64,000 nt of DNA, taken from positions 186,001 to 250,000 of the forward strand of contig CAIQCB010000052.1 of assembly GCA_903870245.1 (NCBI GenBank), read 5' to 3'. The notes beneath the pieces were generated by a model that saw only the letters and a list, made by a program, of their open reading frames with translations, ran no database searches and was not told the DNA's origin. Source of the DNA: an uncultured Methylocystaceae bacterium. GTDB taxonomy: Bacteria; Pseudomonadota; Alphaproteobacteria; Rhizobiales; Beijerinckiaceae. Of this stretch, positions 47,076 through 55,987 are shown one piece after another. Positions within the stretch are counted from its first letter, which is position 1. Every line of letters begins with the position of its first letter. The position numbers and the translations under genes were made by a program.

Positions 47076-48048
47076 CACCCGACCCCGTCGGCTCGCTGCG
47101 CGCCGGCGCAACGACGGTCCCGCCGAGCAGTTTTTGACGGTAGATGCGCCGGAAGGCCAGTGTCGGCGCATCAGTGCGCACCGAGGCCTCCTGTCCCCCC
47201 AATGGAATCACGGCTGGCAGCGACGACTCGACGATCTGCTGGTCTTCGCGCGCAATACGTCGGTTCATCCAGCGAAACACGGGATCGAGCAGGGAGGATC
47301 GGGCGAAATTACGCGCCGTCAGCAGCACCAGCCGGGTCGTCGCCTCGTCCTCCGGAATGCAAATCGCCGAGAGTCTCAATAATTTGCCGGGCGGATCGAT
47401 AAACAGCTCCATGGCGTTGGGATAACGATATTCGAGGTGGCTCGGGCGCGGCGCGCCATCGACCTTGCCCCAAACCCTCGCGCCGAAAGGCTGTTCCTCC
47501 CACGCGAGGTCCATCCGTCGCCCGCCCGCAGGACCGACCTGTTTGCCAATCGTTTTGCGGTGCACAAAAGGCAGATGCGGCATATCGAGCATATTCTCCA
47601 TGACTCGCGTCCAATGCGCCCGCCAGGTCACGCATTGACCGCACACAACTGCGTTACGAAGCAAAAACGTATCGGAAACAGACGGTTCCAGGGTGGGCTC
47701 GAAACCGGTGAAGAGCCACAGCAAACCGCCGGCCTCGCGAACCGGCAGCGCATGAGCGCCGAGATGATCGGTTTTGGCGTCCGGATTCCAGGGCACATGA
47801 CAATTGCGCCCGGCGCCGTCGAAGCGCCAGCCATGGAAGGGGCATTCGATTTCGCCGTGGCTGACGCGCCCGAGCGAAAGGGCGACGCCGCGATGGGGGC
47901 ATTGATCCATCAGCGCCACGGCCTTACCAGCGCCGTCGCGGAAAAACACGACGCGTTCGCCGGCCACACGCATCGCCAGCGGCTTGCCAGCGATCACATC
48001 GCTGGCAAGACCAACGATGGTCCAGACATTGGCGAAGTTTTCGAACAT
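47068..48048 (-). CDS. Rieske non-heme iron oxygenase, VanA/PaO-like
   Basis: Monooxygenase alpha subunit. Rieske [2Fe-2S] ligands in DQCPHRGVALSLG and ECPFHGW (C-x-H ... C-x2-H), about residues 45-75. The catalytic domain carries the mononuclear iron motif NMLDMPHLPFVH (D-x2-H-x4-H). The start is decided by a textbook AGGAGG five bases before ATG 48048, giving MFENFANVWT and 326 residues. It needs a reductase not seen here. The substrate is unknown: related enzymes act on vanillate, chlorophyll breakdown products or sterols. Overlap with mnmE means shared translation. Confidence 0.9.
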   Translation of the reverse strand: MFENFANVWTIVGLASDVIAGKPLAMRVAGERVVFFRDGAGKAVALMDQCPHRGVALSLGRVSHGEIECPFHGWRFDGAGRNCHVPWNPDAKTDHLGAHALPVREAGGLLWLFTGFEPTLEPSVSDTFLLRNAVVCGQCVTWRAHWTRVMENMLDMPHLPFVHRKTIGKQVGPAGGRRMDLAWEEQPFGARVWGKVDGAPRPSHLEYRYPNAMELFIDPPGKLLRLSAICIPEDEATTRLVLLTARNFARSSLLDPVFRWMNRRIAREDQQIVESSLPAVIPLGGQEASVRTDAPTLAFRRIYRQKLLGGTVVAPARSEPTGSGDV

Positions 48049-48159
48049 CGAGCCTCCTTGCCATCGCGCCGAATGAGTCGCAATCCGGGATCGTTTTCGA
48101 CGACGACCTTTCGATGACCGCGCCCTCTCAGCAACGCGTCGCCGAGCGCCGGACAAAAA

Positions 48160-48706
48160 AACCACGCCGAGGTCGAGGCGGCGAAAAAGCGCTGGAAGAC
48201 GCGACGACCATCGGCGCCGTAAACGCCCAATCTTAAACGCATGCGACTTACGACGCACTGCGCGACGAATTCACCAAAATCATTCCCGACGGCGCGGCAA
48301 CAAATCGAAAGGCTGGACTGCAATAAAACGAGCCCTGAAAAACGACTGCAAGAAAGATATATCGCACCCGGAAGTCGCAGAAGTCGCGGATCAACTCTAT
48401 AGGGGCGCGCTGGCCGCAATATTCAAAAAAACTGCTGTGCAATAAAGATGAAAACCCGATCTATATTCTTCACGGGCTTGATGGCCAGGTAATGACTTAC
48501 CGGCAACCTCTGCCCGTCTTTATAAAACGCGCGACAACGCCTCAAGGCCCATCGAAGAGATGCTGGAACCTCGAAACAAACCGGACTGTTCCGTCTCCGC
48601 CGTTCACACGGCGGCGTACAAGGGCCTTATCCTCGAAATCAACCAAGAGGCGAAGAAATACCACCAGCCGAAGAGCGCGAAGAGCGAAGCCTACAAGACG
48701 AAATAA
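48160..48706 (+). pseudogene. Decayed gene between the Rieske oxygenase and rho
   Basis: No intact ORF. Plausible coding blocks on the plus strand alternate between frames: ALEDATTIGAVNAQ, then YDALRDEFTKIIPDGAATN (frame 3), ALKNDCKKDISHPEVAEVAD (frame 2), ENPIYILHGLDGQVMTYRQP (frame 3), and IEEMLEPRNKPDCSVSAV through SEAYKTK and a stop (frame 2). Base composition is more AT-rich and Lys-rich than the neighbours. The pattern fits a gene broken by several frameshifts; family unknown. The listed 77-residue ORF at 48492 covers only one block. Confidence 0.4.
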
Positions 48707-48721
48707 ACTTCGCAGCCTGCG

Positions 48722-49990
48722 TTAGGTATTCATCGAGTCGAAGAACGCCTGATTGCCCTTCGGCGTCTCGCGCAGCTTGCCGAGCAGGAATTCGATGGCG
48801 TCGACGGTGCCCATCGGATTGAGGATACGGCGCAGCACGTACATTTTCTTCAAAATGTCCGGCGCCACCAGCAAATCTTCCTTGCGGGTGCCGGAGCGGG
48901 TGATGTCCAGCGCCGGGAAAACGCGCTTGTCGGCGACCTTGCGGTCGAGAATGATCTCGCTGTTGCCGGTGCCCTTGAACTCTTCGAAAATCACTTCGTC
49001 CATGCGCGAACCGGTGTCGATCAGCGCGGTGGCGATGATGGTGAGCGAGCCGCCTTCCTCGATATTGCGCGCGGCGCCGAAGAAGCGCTTGGGCCGCTGC
49101 AAGGCGTTGGCGTCGACGCCGCCGGTCAGCACCTTGCCGGAAGAGGGCACCACGGTGTTGTAGGCGCGCCCCAGTCGCGTGATCGAATCCAGCAGGATCA
49201 CCACGTCGCGGCGATGTTCGACGAGGCGCTTGGCCTTCTCGATCACCATTTCGGCGACCTGCACATGGCGCACGGCCGGCTCGTCGAAGGTCGACGACAC
49301 GACCTCGCCGCGCACCGAGCGCTGCATGTCGGTGACTTCCTCCGGCCGCTCGTCGATCAGCAGCACGATCAGATAGCATTCCGGATGATTGGTGGTGATC
49401 GATTGCGCGATGTTTTGCAGCAACACGGTTTTACCGGTGCGCGGCGGCGCCACGACCAGCGCGCGCTGGCCCTTGCCGATGGGCGCGACGAGATCGATGA
49501 TGCGGGACGACAAATCCTTACGGGTCGGATCGTCGATTTCGAGCTTCAGCCGTTCGTCGGGATAGAGCGGCGTTAAGTTGTCGAAGGGCACCTTGTGGCG
49601 CACCTTCTCCGGGTCCTCGAAATTGATCGTATTGACCTTGAGCAGCGCAAAATAGCGCTCGCCCTCCTTCGGACTGCGGATCATGCCCTCGACGGTGTCG
49701 CCGGTGCGCAAGCCGAATTTACGAATTTGCGACGGCGAGACGTAGATATCGTCCGGCCCGGCGAGATAATTGGCGTCCGACGAGCGCAGGAAACCAAAAC
49801 CGTCCTGCAACACCTCGACCACCCCCTCGCCGACGATCTCGACGTCGCGGCTGGCGAATTGCTTCAAAATGGCGAAGAGCAACTCCTGCTTGCGTAACAG
49901 CGAGGCGTTTTCGACCTCGTGTTCTTCGGCGAAAGCGAGAAGTTCGGCGGCGGATTTAGACTTTAAATCCGAAAGTTTGATTTCCGGCAT
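48722..49990 (-). CDS. rho: Transcription termination factor Rho
   Basis: Hexameric RNA helicase. Rho_N (residues 1-45), cold-shock RNA-binding domain ([28 protein letters not shown]), Walker [16 protein letters not shown], Walker [17 protein letters not shown], and Q-loop/secondary RNA-binding region. 422 residues, standard. Transcribed after hemE-hemJ; 162 bases lie between hemJ and rho. Confidence 0.98.
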   Translation of the reverse strand: MPEIKLSDLKSKSAAELLAFAEEHEVENASLLRKQELLFAILKQFASRDVEIVGEGVVEVLQDGFGFLRSSDANYLAGPDDIYVSPSQIRKFGLRTGDTVEGMIRSPKEGERYFALLKVNTINFEDPEKVRHKVPFDNLTPLYPDERLKLEIDDPTRKDLSSRIIDLVAPIGKGQRALVVAPPRTGKTVLLQNIAQSITTNHPECYLIVLLIDERPEEVTDMQRSVRGEVVSSTFDEPAVRHVQVAEMVIEKAKRLVEHRRDVVILLDSITRLGRAYNTVVPSSGKVLTGGVDANALQRPKRFFGAARNIEEGGSLTIIATALIDTGSRMDEVIFEEFKGTGNSEIILDRKVADKRVFPALDITRSGTRKEDLLVAPDILKKMYVLRRILNPMGTVDAIEFLLGKLRETPKGNQAFFDSMNT

Positions 49991-50152
49991 TAGCGCCTTC
50001 GGCAGACAAGGTTGAGGATGGGAAATTGCAGAGACGGGAGAAGCCCATGCGCCGAAAATACACGGCGGTCGCTGGAAACGACGGTCTGCGATCAGGTAAG
50101 GAGGGGAGCAATATACGCTTTCTGGACGCCACGCAAGCGTCCGGCGGCAGGA

Positions 50153-50575
50153 TCAAAAAGGCTTCACGATCACCAAAATGACGATGCCAATCATCAGCAG
50201 GGTGGGCGCTTCGTTAATCACCCTGTAATAACGCGATCCGTGACGGTTCGAATCTTCGGCGAAGCTGCGTAGCAGGAAACCGTCGTGGACATGCGCGGCG
50301 GTCATCGCCAAAACCAGCAACGCCTTGCCATGGAACCAGCCAGCGGAAAAAGCGCCGCTATCCCAGGCCAGATACAGACCGGTCAGCCAGGAGACGGTCA
50401 TTGCCGGATTCATAATGTAACGATAGAGGCGGCGCTCCATGATCTTGAAGGTCGCGGATGGCGGCCCCGCCGGACCGCATTCGGCATGATACACGAAAAG
50501 TCTTGGTAAATATAACAGACCCGCCATCCAGGAGATGATGGCGATCACATGCAGGGACTTAATCCAGAGATACAT
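50153..50575 (-). CDS. hemJ: Protoporphyrinogen oxidase HemJ
   Basis: Membrane enzyme that oxidises protoporphyrinogen IX. Four helices; the conserved His in IKSLHVIAIISWMAGLLYLPRLFVYH and ILVIVKPF end. ATG 50575 (MYLWIKSLHV) gives 140 residues; the 227-residue track ORF includes hemE sequence in the wrong frame. 10 bases after hemE, so both heme genes form one unit. Confidence 0.93.
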   Translation of the reverse strand: MYLWIKSLHVIAIISWMAGLLYLPRLFVYHAECGPAGPPSATFKIMERRLYRYIMNPAMTVSWLTGLYLAWDSGAFSAGWFHGKALLVLAMTAAHVHDGFLLRSFAEDSNRHGSRYYRVINEAPTLLMIGIVILVIVKPF

Positions 50576-50585
50576 GTCGCGCGCC

Positions 50586-51620
50586 TCAGGATCGACTGGC
50601 GCGCACGCGCGCCAGCAAACGCTCGACATGTTCGATTGGCGTTTGCTGCAAGATGCCGTGGCCGAGATTAAAAATATGCGGCCGGCCGGCGAAGGCGCCG
50701 AGGATATAATCGATTTCCCGATCCAGCGCCGCACCGCCGGCGACCAGCGCCAGCGGATCGAGATTGCCTTGCAATACGGTTGATGGCGAGGTCTGCGCCA
50801 CAGCCCATACGGGGTCGAGAGCCGTATCCAGCCCATAGGCTTCAGCCCCGAGAGTGCGGGTCAGATGCGGCAGTTGCGCGTCGGCCCCGCGCACAAAAGC
50901 GATGACCGGCGTTTGCGGGCGTTGCTGCTTGAGGGCCGCAACGATCCGGGCGATGGGTCCCGACGACCAGCTGGCGAATTCATTGGCCGGCAATACGCCG
51001 GCCCAGCTATCAAAAATCTGCACCGCTTCGACGCCGGCGTCGATCTGCCGAACAAGATAGCTCACCGAGGCGTCAATCAACCGCTCGATGAGCCGTTCGA
51101 ATGCCTGCGGATGGCGGAAGGCGAAAAGCCGCGCCGGTGCCTGGTCCGGCGTGCCCTGACCGGCGATCATATAGCTCGCCACTGTCCATGGCGCCCCGCA
51201 AAAACCGATGAGGGCGACATCCGCCGGCAACGCCGATTTCACCCGGTCGATGGTTTCGAACACCGGGTCGAGCTTTCCAAGATCGAAGGAATTCAACCGA
51301 TCGACAGCTTCCGGCGTCTCGATCGGATCGAGCCTCGGACCATGCCCGGTTTCGAAAGAGACTGTCTGTCCCATGGCGTCGGGAACAACGAGAATGTCGG
51401 AAAACAGGATCGCCGCGTCGAAGTGATACCGCCGGATCGGCTGCAGGGTTACCTCCGCCGCCATTGCCGGATTGTAGCAAAAGTCCAGAAAACTTGTCGC
51501 CTTAGACCGCAAGGCTCTGTATTCCGGCAGATAACGACCTGCCTGACGCATCAGCCAGATCGGCGGAATATCCTGAGACTGTCCCCGCAGGGTGGCGATC
51601 AGCGGCTTCGACCCGGACAT
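50586..51620 (-). CDS. hemE: Uroporphyrinogen decarboxylase
   Basis: Removes four carboxyls to make coproporphyrinogen III. PPIWLMRQAGRYLPEYR and GFCGAPWTVASYMI signatures, and FNLGHGI near the end. ATG 51620 (MSGSKPLIATLRG) is preferred to the track start, which adds 20 residues from the origin region. 344 residues. First gene leftward from the putative oriC, a placement conserved in many alphaproteobacteria. Confidence 0.97.
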   Translation of the reverse strand: MSGSKPLIATLRGQSQDIPPIWLMRQAGRYLPEYRALRSKATSFLDFCYNPAMAAEVTLQPIRRYHFDAAILFSDILVVPDAMGQTVSFETGHGPRLDPIETPEAVDRLNSFDLGKLDPVFETIDRVKSALPADVALIGFCGAPWTVASYMIAGQGTPDQAPARLFAFRHPQAFERLIERLIDASVSYLVRQIDAGVEAVQIFDSWAGVLPANEFASWSSGPIARIVAALKQQRPQTPVIAFVRGADAQLPHLTRTLGAEAYGLDTALDPVWAVAQTSPSTVLQGNLDPLALVAGGAALDREIDYILGAFAGRPHIFNLGHGILQQTPIEHVERLLARVRASRS

Positions 51621-52061
51621 TTCCAACCAGCTCCCAGACGTTCGATACGATTGGCAGTAACGCGAAACCCCAAAAAACAAAAATTTGAAATTAAAAATTG
51701 ATTCTTATGTTTCTGTACGCCCCAAAAACGTGGGCGCATAGTCGTTAACAGTTTGTTAACACCCCTGCCTTGCGGGACAGCTTGTCGCCGAAACGATCCG
51801 CATGGGTGGGATTGTTCGGAAAATTCCTTTTGAATCATTATCATAGCTAATTTTATTCTGTGTAAAAACGGTGGGTAAGTTTCTCGTCCGATGGTGATTC
51901 ACATGCTGGATCGCTAGAGAGGGAGAAACGGCGACATCGAGTTTCCTGTTGATGGCGAGGTCGGCTTATCACCCCTCGTTCACAGGCCCATCGGATTATC
52001 GATCAATCTATCCCCACTGTTCGATTTTGTGCGCAAGGCTCCACAAGGTTCCGGGACGAAA
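51621..52061. other. oriC: Putative chromosomal replication origin (oriC)
   Basis: 441 bases without a gene between divergent hemE and maf. Contents: an AT-rich block 51668-51718 (A/T runs such as CAAAAAACAAAAATTTG) that could be the unwinding element; a full CtrA motif at 51745; a second AT-rich block 51820-51868; and weak DnaA-like nonamers with two mismatches from TTATCCACA (TGTGTAAAA at 51859, GGTGGGTAA at 51870, CTATCCCCA at 52008). GANTC sites are at 51700, 51832 and 51896. In Caulobacter and relatives oriC lies beside hemE, and parS sites here are 6-8 kb away. No perfect DnaA box is present. Confidence 0.65.
51745..51759. promoter_or_regulatory. CtrA binding motif in the putative oriC
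   Basis: TTAACAGTTTGTTAA: exact TTAA-N7-TTAA, flanked as GTTAAC...GTTAAC. CtrA binds such sites to block initiation in Caulobacter and may also control the hemE promoter, 125 bases away. Confidence 0.7.
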
Positions 52062-52697
52062 ATGAAGGACAGGGCCAATCCGCTCCGCAGCTCATTCTGG
52101 ACAGGCGGCGCCCCGCTGATTCTCGCCTCGGCGAGTCTCGGGCGCCAGATAGTCTTGCGGCAGGCGGGTCTGCCCTTCGAGGCGCGACCGGCGCAAATCG
52201 ATGAACGCGCGATTGAAGCCTCGCTTGGAAATGTCGCCGCAGATGTCGTCGCCGCCGCTCTGGCTCGCGCCAAGGCGTTGGCGGTTTCCGATCTGTCCGG
52301 CGACCGATGGGTCATCGGCGCCGATCAGGTCGCGAGCTGCGAGCGACGCATGTTCGGCAAATCCCCGAATCGGGAAGCCGCCGCCGAGCTTTTGCGTTTT
52401 CTGTCTGGTCGCACCCATCGGCTGCACAGCGCGGTTGCGCTTGTTCGATCCGGCGAGGTTGTGTTCGAGACAGTGGCGCACGCGGATCTGGAAATGCGCG
52501 TCCTGAGCGAAAGCTTCATCAACGCCTATCTCGACGCGATGGGAGATGCAGCGTTGTCCAGCGCTGGCGCCTATCAGGTCGAGGGTCTGGGCGCACAGCT
52601 GTTTTGCCAGGTTCGCGGCGATCATTGGACGATCATGGGATTGCCTGTCTTGCCCTTGTTGGAGGCCATGCGACAGGCGGGAGTTGCGCTGACGTGA
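52062..52697 (+). CDS. maf: Maf-like nucleoside triphosphate pyrophosphatase
   Basis: Hydrolyses non-canonical or canonical NTPs; a septum-inhibition history in Bacillus. [21 protein letters not shown] start, [33 protein letters not shown]. The more usual SxSPRR at the start is SASLGR here. ATG 52062 gives 211 residues; GTG 52029 is in frame. The first gene rightward from oriC; its stop overlaps coaE (GTGA). Confidence 0.93.
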   Translation: MKDRANPLRSSFWTGGAPLILASASLGRQIVLRQAGLPFEARPAQIDERAIEASLGNVAADVVAAALARAKALAVSDLSGDRWVIGADQVASCERRMFGKSPNREAAAELLRFLSGRTHRLHSAVALVRSGEVVFETVAHADLEMRVLSESFINAYLDAMGDAALSSAGAYQVEGLGAQLFCQVRGDHWTIMGLPVLPLLEAMRQAGVALT

Positions 52698-53311
52698 GAG
52701 CTGAAAAAATCCTGCGCGTCGGACTGACGGGTTCGATTGGCATGGGCAAGTCAACCACGGCGCAACTATTTCGCGACCAGGGGATCGCGGTGCTCGATTC
52801 GGATCGCGTGGTGCATGATCTCTATTGCGGCGCCGCCGTCGCGCCCATCGCCGCCGCCTTTCCCGGCGTGGTCGTCGACGGCGTCGTCGATCGCGGCCGG
52901 CTCGGCGCGCGCGTGCTTGGCGATCAGGCGGCGATGGAAAGGCTTGAGGCCATCGTTCATCCGCTCGTCTGGGCGGCGCGCGACGCTTTCATTGAAGAGC
53001 GCGCCAGCCGCGGCGACTGGATCGTCGTCTACGACGTCCCCCTGTTGTTTGAGACCCGGACGGACAAAAGCGTTGATGCGATCATCGTCGTCACGGCTTC
53101 GCCCGAAGAACAAAGAAAGCGCGTTCTGGCCCGACCGGGCATGACGACGGAAAAGTTCGAGGCGATCGTCGCCAAACAGACGCCCGACGCCGAGAAACGC
53201 GCCCGCGCCGATTTCGTTGTGGACACCGGCGCCGGTCTGGATGCGGCGAAAGCACAGGTGCGGCATATCATCGAAACACTGCGCGAGCGATCGCGCTGGG
53301 ATGGCCTTTAA
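52694..53311 (+). CDS. coaE: Dephospho-CoA kinase
   Basis: Last step of coenzyme A synthesis. P-loop [35 protein letters not shown], and [16 protein letters not shown] lid. GTG 52694 overlaps the maf stop by four bases and gives 205 residues; the 334-residue track ORF reads upstream through maf in another frame. Confidence 0.96.
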   Translation: MRAEKILRVGLTGSIGMGKSTTAQLFRDQGIAVLDSDRVVHDLYCGAAVAPIAAAFPGVVVDGVVDRGRLGARVLGDQAAMERLEAIVHPLVWAARDAFIEERASRGDWIVVYDVPLLFETRTDKSVDAIIVVTASPEEQRKRVLARPGMTTEKFEAIVAKQTPDAEKRARADFVVDTGAGLDAAKAQVRHIIETLRERSRWDGL

Positions 53312-54009
53312 TGCGCGCGATTGTCTTCGATACGGAAACCACGGGACTCGATCCTGCTCAGGGACATCGCATTGTCGAAATCGGCGCGATAGAAATCTCC
53401 AACCTCATCGCGACAGGGCGAGTGTTTCACGTCTATGTCGATCCCGAACGCGACATGCCTGAGGAAGCGTTTCGCGTGCATGGATTGTCCCGCGAATTTC
53501 TTGCCGATCACAGGAATTTTGCCGGCGTCGTCGATGACTTTTTGACGTTCATCGAAGATTTGCCGCTCATCGCGCATAACGCCGAATTTGATGTGCGTTT
53601 TCTCAACGCAGAATTCGCCAAACTCGATCGTCCGCCGCTCGATCCATCGCGGATCGTCGACACATTGGCGATGGCGCGGCGCCTGCATCCGGGCAGTCCG
53701 TCGTCTCTGGACGCGTTATGCCAGCGTTATGGAATCGATCTCTCGCGTCGCGATAAACATGGCGCCTTGCTTGACGCCGGTTTGTTGGCCGACGTTTACG
53801 CAGAGCTGATGGGCGGCCGTCAGGCGGCGCTTTCCTTGCAAACCGTCGCCGTTAACCGGCTGGCCGGGCAGTCAGACTTGCTCACCGCGCGCCCGTCTCC
53901 CTTGGCGACGCGCCTGAGCGACGCGGAGAGGGCGGCGCATCAGGAGTTCGTCGCCGGCATGTCAAAAGCGCCCCTCTGGGATCGTTACGGAGCCGCCGAC
54001 AAGTCGTAG
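53311..54009 (+). CDS. dnaQ: DNA polymerase III epsilon subunit (proofreading exonuclease)
   Basis: 3'-5' DEDDh exonuclease. ExoI VFDTETTGLDPAQGHRIVEIG, ExoII PLIAHNAEFDVRFLNAE, and ExoIII HGALLDAGLLADVY with the catalytic His. 232 residues. The ATG shares its first base with the coaE stop (TAATG). The C-terminal tail probably binds the polymerase subunit. Conserved maf-coaE-dnaQ order. Confidence 0.97.
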   Translation: MRAIVFDTETTGLDPAQGHRIVEIGAIEISNLIATGRVFHVYVDPERDMPEEAFRVHGLSREFLADHRNFAGVVDDFLTFIEDLPLIAHNAEFDVRFLNAEFAKLDRPPLDPSRIVDTLAMARRLHPGSPSSLDALCQRYGIDLSRRDKHGALLDAGLLADVYAELMGGRQAALSLQTVAVNRLAGQSDLLTARPSPLATRLSDAERAAHQEFVAGMSKAPLWDRYGAADKS

Positions 54010-54042
54010 CGTCGCCCGGGCGTGTATCGGGGCCGCGAAGGA

Positions 54043-54528
54043 TCAGTTGGCGCGGGCGACGTTCGCTTCGCCGCTGGCTGCGCGCTGCTGATACAAGGAA
54101 AGAAAATCGATCGGATCGATGAACAGCGGCGGGAAACCGCCGTCGCGCGTCGCATCGGCGACAATCTGGCGAACGAAGGGAAACAAAAGCCGCGGACACT
54201 CGATGAGAACGATCGGCTGAATCTGATCTGCTGGAATGTTGATCAGGCGAAAGATGCCCCTGTAGTCGAGATCGAGTTTGAACAGGAGCGACTCGTTCTC
54301 GCCCGCCTTGACGTCAACGGTCAGGGAGACTTCGTAATCGGACTGGGCGATCTGCGTCGCGCCGACATTTACTTGTAAGGAAATGTTGGGCTGTTTCTCC
54401 TGCGGTCCGAGCGAGCGGGGCGCGTTTGGATTTTCGAACGACAGGTCCTTTACGAACTGGACCAGCCCGTTCAGGGCCGGGGCGCCATTCGATCCGACCT
54501 GGCCGCCGTTCGATTGTGTGTCGCTCAT
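54043..54528 (-). CDS. secB: Protein-export chaperone SecB
   Basis: Tetrameric chaperone that holds preproteins for SecA. FVKDLSFENPNAP, ISLQVNVGATQIAQSDYEVSLTV, and GGFPPLFIDPIDFLSLYQQR. ATG 54528 with GGAGAG upstream gives 161 residues; the track ORF adds 21 residues. Convergent with dnaQ, a common dnaQ/secB arrangement. Confidence 0.97.
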   Translation of the reverse strand: MSDTQSNGGQVGSNGAPALNGLVQFVKDLSFENPNAPRSLGPQEKQPNISLQVNVGATQIAQSDYEVSLTVDVKAGENESLLFKLDLDYRGIFRLINIPADQIQPIVLIECPRLLFPFVRQIVADATRDGGFPPLFIDPIDFLSLYQQRAASGEANVARAN

Positions 54529-54642
54529 CAAATCTCTCCGTAGAATCTCGCGGCGGTTTCGTCCGCGCAAGCGTTGGGGCCCGCCTAACACGTCTCGCCC
54601 GCCCTCACAAGAACGCCGCGCTCGCCTGCGTCGCGCCGATAA

Positions 54643-55203
54643 TCAGACGGAACCCGCCCGCCTGCGTCGCGCCGGACGTTTGGGCTGATCGACGCTTCGA
54701 TAGTCGTGTGGCGTCAGATCGATCACGGACGGGTCGACCTGGTTGTCACGCGTGTCGCGCGCGCCGCCGATATTCGTCCATCGTCGCGCCAGCCCGTCCC
54801 GCACCGAGGGAGATTTCAGCGCGAGCCCGGCCAAATCGGTGACGAAACCCGGGAGAATCAGCAAGAACGCGCCCAGCGCCGACAGGCCGCTGTCATGGAG
54901 CGGGCCCTTGCGGTTTTCTCTCGTTTCGCCGCCGCCGCAGAAGACCAGCAGGCGTCGGATGTCGGAGAGACCTTGCAACGTCGTCGCCAGAGCCAGGACG
55001 AGGGTCGCAAGAAAGCCGAGCGTGTGCACCACGAGGAAGAAAGCCAGAAGTTCAAGGCCGATCCAGATGGCGACGTAATAGCCCAGCCGTCTGGGATCGA
55101 TGTTGAGCGCGCCAGTTGCTTGCGGCGCGCTCGCCCGCAGTAGTTTCAGGATCGTGTCAAACGGCGGTAGGGTCAAAATTCGGGGTCCGATGCTGAGGGT
55201 CAA
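54643..55203 (-). CDS. fxsA: FxsA family membrane protein
   Basis: FxsA-like cytoplasmic-membrane protein. About four helices (YYVAIWIGLELLAFFLVV, LGFLATLVLALATTLQG, LSALGAFLLILPGFVTDLAGLAL) with the typical LILPGFVTD motif. Overproduction in E. coli relieves phage T7 exclusion; the natural role is unclear. It starts with TTG 55203 by default, as no ATG or GTG precedes the first helix. Long N-terminus and a basic C-terminal tail (KRPARRRRAGSV). 186 residues; divergent from the Tim44-like gene. Confidence 0.85.
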   Translation of the reverse strand: MTLSIGPRILTLPPFDTILKLLRASAPQATGALNIDPRRLGYYVAIWIGLELLAFFLVVHTLGFLATLVLALATTLQGLSDIRRLLVFCGGGETRENRKGPLHDSGLSALGAFLLILPGFVTDLAGLALKSPSVRDGLARRWTNIGGARDTRDNQVDPSVIDLTPHDYRSVDQPKRPARRRRAGSV

Positions 55204-55290
55204 GAGACTGCGGCGAAAGGTCCCGCCCTTGATTCGTGACAGGGTCGGATCGACATGTTAGCCGACGGCAACAAATCAAGGGAACAAACA

Positions 55291-55983
55291 ATGGCCCCGA
55301 GTGGCGAAGTTTTCGATCCGTCGCTGATCGTGTTTGCGGCCCTGGCCGTGTTCATCATCTGGAAATTACGTTCCGTTCTTGGCGTGCGCATTGATCGTGA
55401 GACGCCGCCGCAGGCTCGGTTCGAGCCGTTTCAACCGCCGGCGCGCGCTGCCTCTGGCGGTTCAAATCCCGGCGCCGTCGCGCGCCCGGGTCAGAGCGAG
55501 CTTCCCGCGACATGGGAGGGCGTGGCGGATACAGACAGCGCGCGCGCCGGACTCGATGCCGTGGCCGCCGCTGATCGCCGTTTCGACGGCCTGCAGTTTC
55601 TCGACGGGGCGCGCCGCGCCTACGAAATGATCGTCGAAGCTTTCGCCCGCGGCGATCGCGAGGCCTTGCAGCCGTTGTTGTCGAAAGAGTCTTTTGAGGG
55701 ATTCGACGCTGAAATTTCCCGGCGCGAGGCGGCGGGCGAGAAGCTCGAAACCGCTGTTGTGGCTATGGACTCCGCCAAAATCGTCGAGGCCGCCGCCGCC
55801 CCGGGTCGCATTGAGGTGACGGTGCGTTTCGATGCGCGCGCGCAGATGACCCGCCGTAATCGTGAGGGCGAGGTGATCGACGGCGGCCGCACCTTGCCCA
55901 TCATCGAGTTGTGGACCTTCGCGCGTGATCCGCGCGCAACGGATCCGAACTGGAGACTGGTGGCCACGCGACCGGCGGAATGA
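55291..55983 (+). CDS. Tim44-like domain protein
   Basis: Alphaproteobacterial homologue of mitochondrial Tim44. One N-terminal helix (DPSLIVFAALAVFIIWKLRSVLG), a low-complexity linker, then the Tim44 domain (about 90-225: FLDGARRAYEMIVEAFARGDREALQPLLS, DSAKIVEAAAAPGRIEVTVRF, ELWTFARDPRATDPNWRLVATRP). ATG 55291 follows AAGGGA; the track start is 12 codons upstream. 230 residues. Adjacent secB and fxsA are the usual neighbours; a role in membrane-protein handling is suggested. Confidence 0.92.
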   Translation: MAPSGEVFDPSLIVFAALAVFIIWKLRSVLGVRIDRETPPQARFEPFQPPARAASGGSNPGAVARPGQSELPATWEGVADTDSARAGLDAVAAADRRFDGLQFLDGARRAYEMIVEAFARGDREALQPLLSKESFEGFDAEISRREAAGEKLETAVVAMDSAKIVEAAAAPGRIEVTVRFDARAQMTRRNREGEVIDGGRTLPIIELWTFARDPRATDPNWRLVATRPAE

Positions 55984-55987
55984 CCTT

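Noticed and set aside
50576-50836. N-terminal extension of the hemJ ORF
   Set aside because: It is hemE coding sequence read in another frame; HemJ proteins start at MYLWIKSLHV.
53423-53438. TGTTTCACGTCTATGT, a possible third parS in dnaQ
   Set aside because: Only the left half matches; the palindromic right arm is lost.
55459-55480. GGTTCAAATCCC resembling a tRNA T-arm
   Set aside because: No matching acceptor, D or anticodon stem around it, and it lies in the coding Tim44-like gene.
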